The notes below the pieces were generated by a model. It made no database searches, was not told the DNA's origin, and worked only from the letters and a program-made list of their open reading frames with translations. Source: Amphibalanus amphitrite (Eukaryota > Arthropoda > Thecostraca > Balanomorpha > Balanidae). From it: 64,000 bases of DNA. Below, in pieces: positions 58,831 to 64,000 of this stretch (positions are counted from its first letter, which is position 1; each line of letters begins with the position of its first letter). The stretch is taken from positions 600,459-664,458 of the forward strand of contig NW_024881825.1 in the NCBI RefSeq assembly GCF_019059575.1, written 5' to 3'. A program made the position numbers and the translations under genes.

Positions 58831-59213
58831 GTACAGCCCTCAGCAGACTGCGTGGTAGGTATTCTTTTTTCGACAAAACCGGTAATAACTCAAAGACTAT
58901 GTTATCAGTCGATCGTAACTCATTGCACATAGATGCGCCATGCTTCACTCCTTCGATTTGGTTTATCACTAAACAAAGTATATGCCTTGTGTGGCAACAA
59001 AATGCAAAAGTTTGTTTTGGGGGCAAATATAAACTTTTGGGTTTTGTTGCCAAACTGGATGGAAAATGAATATGATTGTCATGCCAATCTAAGGTGCGGA
59101 GCCTTGCGCGTCTTGCTGTTACGATTTCCGAGTGACCGATAGCATAGTATCCGTGTTATTGACGGTTTTGTCGAAAAAAGAATACCTACCACGCAGTTTG
59201 CAGAGGGCTGTAC
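58831..59213. mobile_element. Fold-back element with long inverted repeats
   Basis: GTACAGCCCTCAGCAGACTG at 58831 and the following 30 bases (through CGACAAAACCG) match, inverted with few changes, the segment ending at 59213. Weaker matching continues inwards to about 90 bp. The 383-bp unit can therefore fold on itself. No target-site duplication is obvious and no frame is coding. Confidence 0.75.
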
Positions 59214-60975
59214 GTGCCATTTTGCATTGGTGTACGCACTACATACACACTAGCACCGCAAGGTGAAATACGGATTGTGCAATAGCCAATACACCGCAGA
59301 TTCCATCCACGCGACACAGAAATCACTGGGAAGGTATCACGGGTATGTCGCGGCCCACACACGGGCGAGCATTGGCGAGCTGTCATGGTAAGATATATTC
59401 GCACATCTGCCGCCAAAGAATCGCAGTGGTAACACGTCTCCTCCCACAGAATCGCCGTGGATATAGTCCGAGCGCGCTACATAAGCTCACTCTCACCCTG
59501 ATTCTCCCGGTACAAGCTTGCCTCAGATGCAACATGAGGTACATACTTCCGTGAAACGTAACATGCCGTAACCCAGCACCACTGACGCATGCCGCATACA
59601 TTCTATGTGTATCACCTGCAATCAAACAAGCACAACCTAATACCGATACCAGTAGGTGACCGTAAACATCACAAAATAAAGCCATTTTTCCACCAGTGCC
59701 ACCCGGACGGTACATACAATAGCGCTGCGGTCTACCGTGTGTTCGTGCGCCACACATCACAAACAGCCAGTGCATGGAATGTTTGAGCTTTGTCAAAATG
59801 ACATGAGCAAGTGCAGCCACGATTCCCCGTAACACTCAGCACCCAGTGACAGCCGTTCCCATTCTCCGACACATCGCTTCCACTCCGCTGAGAACAGCCT
59901 TCACATCAGGCCCTGCCCAGGCTGCGATTTGGAGCATAATGAGCGCTAGACGAGCAACGCGGTAGCAAAACTACACTGCTAAAGCGCGACGCTTATCAAC
60001 GTAAAGCGTAGCCAGCCTCTGATTACATAGGTTCATATCCGGACCTATATACCACAAGCGTCTATCTCCAGGGCCAAACATCGCGGATTATCGACAGTCT
60101 GTTGTTGAATGTCGACAGTATTGTATAAATATCAGTCATATCAGAATGCACATTGATTGGCATAGGTACTTTGATTGTTGATGGGTCCATACTCTAGACT
60201 CGGCCTAGATTTGACACAGAGTTTTCACAAGGCGTGCTGTTTGGCAAGTTGACTGTGTGAAAAACAGCGAAATTGTCGACGATCTATCGACAGATACGTG
60301 AGCAATGACTGTCGCAAGATTGTTACATACAGTGCCATCAGCTTTAGCAGTTAGCATGTGCTGAGCGGTGAACAGCCTAACCAGCATTGATAGACGGAAG
60401 ACATTTGAGAGGAAAGGCCGCGTACACAGTGAAAAAGCGCAGTTGTGAATTGTACTATGTTAAACTCACAATAAAATCCACCGAATTTTAAAACAACATA
60501 AATACTAAAAACGCATGCAATATAAAAAAGGAAAAATTCACTCAAAAAGGAATGAGAACTTATAGTTTATAACGCAAAAGTCGCCAAATATAACTTACAT
60601 TAAGCACTCAATAAACATCGTCATGTACACTAACGTCATGATTTGAAATGATGAATTTATAATGCTGGGCCCAGTCGGAATGAGCAGGACCAATGTTCCC
60701 CCGGAAATGTCTTAGATTTCAGATGTCTCTCTAATAAAACACTGCCACGAATCACAAATACAGGTCAAGTAAGGAATGCCAGCAAGCAAGCACAAAATTG
60801 GCTAGTTAAAAAAAAGTAAAAAAGCTAAGCAAACAAGCATAAACGGGTAGTAAAAAAGGAAGCAAACTGAAAGCGCAACAAACAGAGGAGATTACTAAGT
60901 CATCACAAAGCTACCGAAGCTGCCAAGGTCCGTCACAATAACACAACCGCCGTGCCCTCGCCTCCACCAGTGGAG
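59214..60975. other. Gene-free AT-rich stretch
   Basis: No supportable gene, RNA gene or repeat was recognised. It lies downstream of the CRAL-TRIO terminal exon on the opposite side of the 80-bp minisatellite. Confidence 0.4.
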
Positions 60976-60979
60976 CGGT

Positions 60980-61430
60980 GAGAGGCGGGACGGAAGGACG
61001 GGGCCCGGCCGGACGCCGGAGCACCGGTCAGAGGACGGGGCCGCGGCACCTCACTGAGGGCGGCAGCCCAGCCGCCTCTGACAGCCGCTCAGGTAGGCCC
61101 GGGTCAGGTCGAGGAGCGACCACTCCACAGAGGGAGCAGGCCGGACGCCGGAGCACCGGTCAGAGGACGGGGCCGCGGCACCATACTGACGGCGACAGCC
61201 CGGCCGCATCTGACGGCCGCTCAGGCAGGCCCAGGTCGGGAGGCGAAGCGGCCCCGGCACCACACTGAGAGCGGCAGCCCAGCCGCCTCTGACAGCCGCT
61301 CAGGCAGGCCCAGGTCGGGAGGGGAAGCGGCCCCGGCACCACACTGAGAGCGGCAGCCCAGCCACCTCTGACGGCCGCTCAGACAGGCCGGGTCGGAAAG
61401 AGGAGCGACCACTCCACAGAGGGGGCAGGG
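60980..61430. repeat. Minisatellite of about 80-130 bp units
   Basis: Four to five copies share CACTGAG(A/G)GCGGCAGCCCAGCC(G/A)CCTCTGAC(A/G)GCCGCTCAGGCAGGCC, with CACTCCACAGAGGG(A/G)GCAGG in the longer units. Starts are near 61053, 61183, 61263 and 61343. It lies just downstream of the CRAL-TRIO stop codon and may be part of that gene's 3' region. Confidence 0.75.
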
Positions 61431-61772
61431 CGGACCGGTAAGACAAGCTCACCGCGCAGGTACGTGACGTCGGTTGGTCGCCGTATGTGTCTCCAAAGGA
61501 TCACAGAAGAACGGCCTGCACAGCGACTCCAGAGTCACCGCCGCTAAACCGTCCGTAGAGGGACGGCACACGCTACCCATACTGGAATCAATATCGTTTG
61601 TTGTAGTGCGAGACGGGCAAGTCCCGTAGAGAGCGGACAAGGCCGGATTGACACTCCTAGTACCGTCCAAACCACGAACACTTGCGGGCGCCGCCGACTG
61701 GCCGCGCCAGCCGAGTCGCCCGTTCCGCCTCTGAGCGTCGATTGGCGCGGGGTCACGTCGATCGGCGCCGGG

Positions 61773-61910
61773 TCACGACGGGCCGCGGATCATGAGGTCG
61801 GCCCAGCGCTGAGTGTCGTGCGCCGGCCCGTCTCCGCCCAGCTCCGCCGGCAAGATGCGCCGACTGACGTGGTGGTACAGCGCCGATAGGTTGTTACCGT
61901 GGGTGTATAT
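61773..61910 (-). CDS. CRAL-TRIO lipid-binding protein, terminal exon
   Basis: On the minus strand, after CCGTCAG, 45 codons run to TGA. The sequence IYTHGNNLSALYHHV...ILPAELGGDGP matches the end of the CRAL-TRIO lipid-binding fold, where a HGN(N/D)L strand-helix is followed by LP.E.GG. It is closest in style to clavesin and alpha-tocopherol-transfer-like proteins, which carry hydrophobic ligands or phosphoinositides. The exon begins in phase 0. The upstream exons lie beyond the right edge, after an array of at least 2.1 kb made of copies of this exon's acceptor. The subfamily cannot be fixed from 45 residues. Confidence 0.82.
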   Translation of the reverse strand: MYTHGNNLSALYHHVSRRILPAELGGDGPAHDTQRWADLMIRGPS

Positions 61911-64000
61911 CTGACGGAGGGAAACAGACAGGTTGTTACCGTGGGTGTATATCTGACGGACACAGACAGGTTGTTACCGTGGGTGTATATCTGACGGACA
62001 CAGACAGGTTGTTACCGTGGGTGTATATCTGACGGACACAGACAGGTTGTTACCGTGGGTGTATATCTGACGGAGGGAACAGACAGGTTGTTACTGTGGG
62101 TGTATATCTGACGGAGACAGAGACAGGGTGTTACTGTGGGTGTATATCTGACGGAGGGACAAAGACAGGTTGTTACCGTGGGTGTGTATCTGACGGACAC
62201 AGACAGGTTGTTACCGTGGGTGTATATCTGACGGAGGCAGACAGGGTGTTACCGTGGGTGTATATCTGACGGACAGGCAGGTTGTTACCGTGGGTGTATA
62301 TCTGACGGACACAGGCAGGTTGTTACCGTGGGTGTATATCTGACGGACACAGACAGGTTGTTACCGTGGGTGTATATCTGACGGACACAGGCAGGTTGTT
62401 ACCGTGGGTGTATATCTGACGGACACAGACAGGTTGTTACCGTGGGTGTATATCTGACGGACACAGACAGGTTGTTACCGTGGGTGTATATCTGACGGAG
62501 ACAGACATGTTGTTGCCGTGGGTGTATATCTGACGGACACAGACAGATTGTTACCGTGGGTGTATATCTGGCGGACACAGACAGGGTGTTACCGTGGGTG
62601 TATATCTGACGGAGGGAAACAGACAGGTTGTTACCGTGGGTGTATATCTGACGGAGACAGACAGGTTGTTACCGTGGGTGTATATCTGACGGAGGGAAAC
62701 AGTCAGGTTGTTACCATGGGTGTGTACTGTGTATCTGACGGAGACAGACAGGTTGTTACCGTGGGTGTGTATCTGACGGACACGACAGGTTGTTACCGTG
62801 GGGTGTATCTGGCGGAGACAGGCAGGGTGTTACCGGGGTGTATATCTGACGGACACAGACAGGTTGTTACCGTGGGTGTATATCTGACGGAGGGACAAGA
62901 CAGGTTGTTACCGTGGGTGTATATCTGACGGACACAGACAGGTGTTACCGTGGGTGTATATCTGACGGAGGGACAAAGACAGGTTGTTACCGTGGGTGTA
63001 TATCTGACGGACACAGACAGAGTGTTACCGTGGGTGTATATCTGACGGAGGGACAAAGACAGGTTGTTACCGTGGGTGTATATCTGACGGACACAGACAG
63101 GTTGTTACCGTGGGTGTATATCTGACGGAGGGACAAAGACAGGTTGTTACCGTGGGTGTATATCTGACGGACACAGCAGACAGGTTGTTACCGTGGGTGT
63201 AATCTGACGGAGACAGACAGGTTGTTACCGTGGGTGTATATCTGACGGACACAGGCAGGTTGTTACCGTGGGTGTATATCTGACGGAGACAGACAGGTTG
63301 TTACCGTGGGTGTATATCTGACGGACAGGCAGGTTGTTACCGTGGGTGTATATCTGACGGACACAGCAGGTTGTTACCGTGGGTGTATATCTGACGGACA
63401 CAGACAGGTTGTTACCGTGGGTGTATATCTGACGGACACAGGCAGGTTGTTACCGTGGGTGTATATCTGACGGACACAGACAGGTTGTTACCGTGGGTGT
63501 ATATCTGACGGACACAGACAGGTTGTTACCGTGGGTGTATATCTGACGGAGGACAAAGACAGGTTGTTACCGTGGGTGTATATCTGACGGACACAGGCAG
63601 ACAGGTTGTTACCGTGGGTGTAAATCTGACGGAGACAGACAGGTTGTTACCGTGGGTGTATATCTGACGGACACAGGCAGGTTGTTACCGTGGGTGTATA
63701 TCTGACGGAGACAGACAGGTTGTTACCGTGGGTGTATATCTGACGGACAGGCAGGTTGCTACCGTGGGTGTATATCTGACGGACACAGACAGGTTGTTAC
63801 CGTGGGTGTATATCTGACGGACACAGACAGGTTGTTACCGTGGGGTATATCTGACGGACACAGCAGGTTGTTACCGTGGGTGTATATCTGACGGACACAG
63901 ACAGGTTGTTACCGTGGGTGTATATCTGACGGACACAGACAGGTTGTTACCGTGGGTGTATATCTGACGGACACAGACAGGTTGTTACCGTGGGTGTATA
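61911..64000 (-). repeat. About 55-copy array of the CRAL-TRIO exon acceptor, reaching the window edge
   Basis: On the minus strand each unit of about 38 bp consists of the exon start ATATACACCCACGGTAACAA plus CCTGTCTGTGTCCGTCAG, which restores an AG acceptor directly before the next ATATACACC. The exon proper begins with the same 26 bases. Variants include CTCCGTCAG and shortened units. The array continues past 64000. There are no unique spacers between units, so it is not CRISPR-like. Confidence 0.95.

Noticed and set aside
61911-64000. Possible CRISPR array
   Set aside because: There are no unique spacers. The whole unit repeats, and it matches the acceptor and start of the adjoining CRAL-TRIO exon.

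Overview
The window is nuclear DNA of an animal. It has spliced genes with GT-AG introns, a non-LTR retrotransposon, cut-and-paste transposon remnants and many minisatellites. The best-resolved proteins are typical of metazoans. GC-rich coding exons with small nested transposons suggest an arthropod, perhaps a crustacean, but that placement is inference and the species cannot be named from this sequence.

Layout. 1-3131 holds no gene. 3142-8772 is a nearly full-length I-type LINE on the minus strand, flanked by a 10-bp target-site duplication and broken in ORF2. 8783-14300 is intergenic with MITEs and a TTAA-flanked element nested in one of them. 14342-20788 (+) is a ten-exon HACD3 gene (very-long-chain 3-hydroxyacyl-CoA dehydratase 3) that reconstructs to 367 residues. 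24302-36819 (+) is a four-exon gene for a small secreted cysteine-rich protein I do not recognise; its start codon appears to be split by an intron. 38414-45642 (-) is PSMG1 (proteasome assembly chaperone 1, five exons, 252 residues). A single-exon acyl-CoA-binding protein gene (41849-42112, -) lies in its last intron. 45.6-49.1 kb is intergenic with a hAT-like element and a GGGCCCCACA minisatellite. 49173-55810 (+) is the AMPK beta subunit, with two single-base frameshifts in its large second exon and three TTAA-flanked elements in its intron. 57155-58205 is a hAT element and 58831-59213 a fold-back element. 61773-61910 (-) is the last exon of a CRAL-TRIO lipid-transfer protein whose upstream exons lie beyond the window.

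The most striking theme is that tandem repeats sit on exon/intron junctions. In HACD3, the cysteine-rich gene, PSMG1 and the CRAL-TRIO gene, the unit repeated in the adjoining intron is a copy of the splice junction itself: acceptor plus first exon bases, or last exon bases plus donor. Copy number runs from two to about 55. This creates rows of decoy splice sites next to the site that keeps the reading frame.

A second theme is a family of roughly 0.9-1.2 kb elements flanked by TTAA. Each starts CCC(T/G)CGC, has G-run/C-run hairpins near its ends and a dense set of AGGTCA/TGACCT hexamers inside. They look like non-autonomous piggyBac-like elements.
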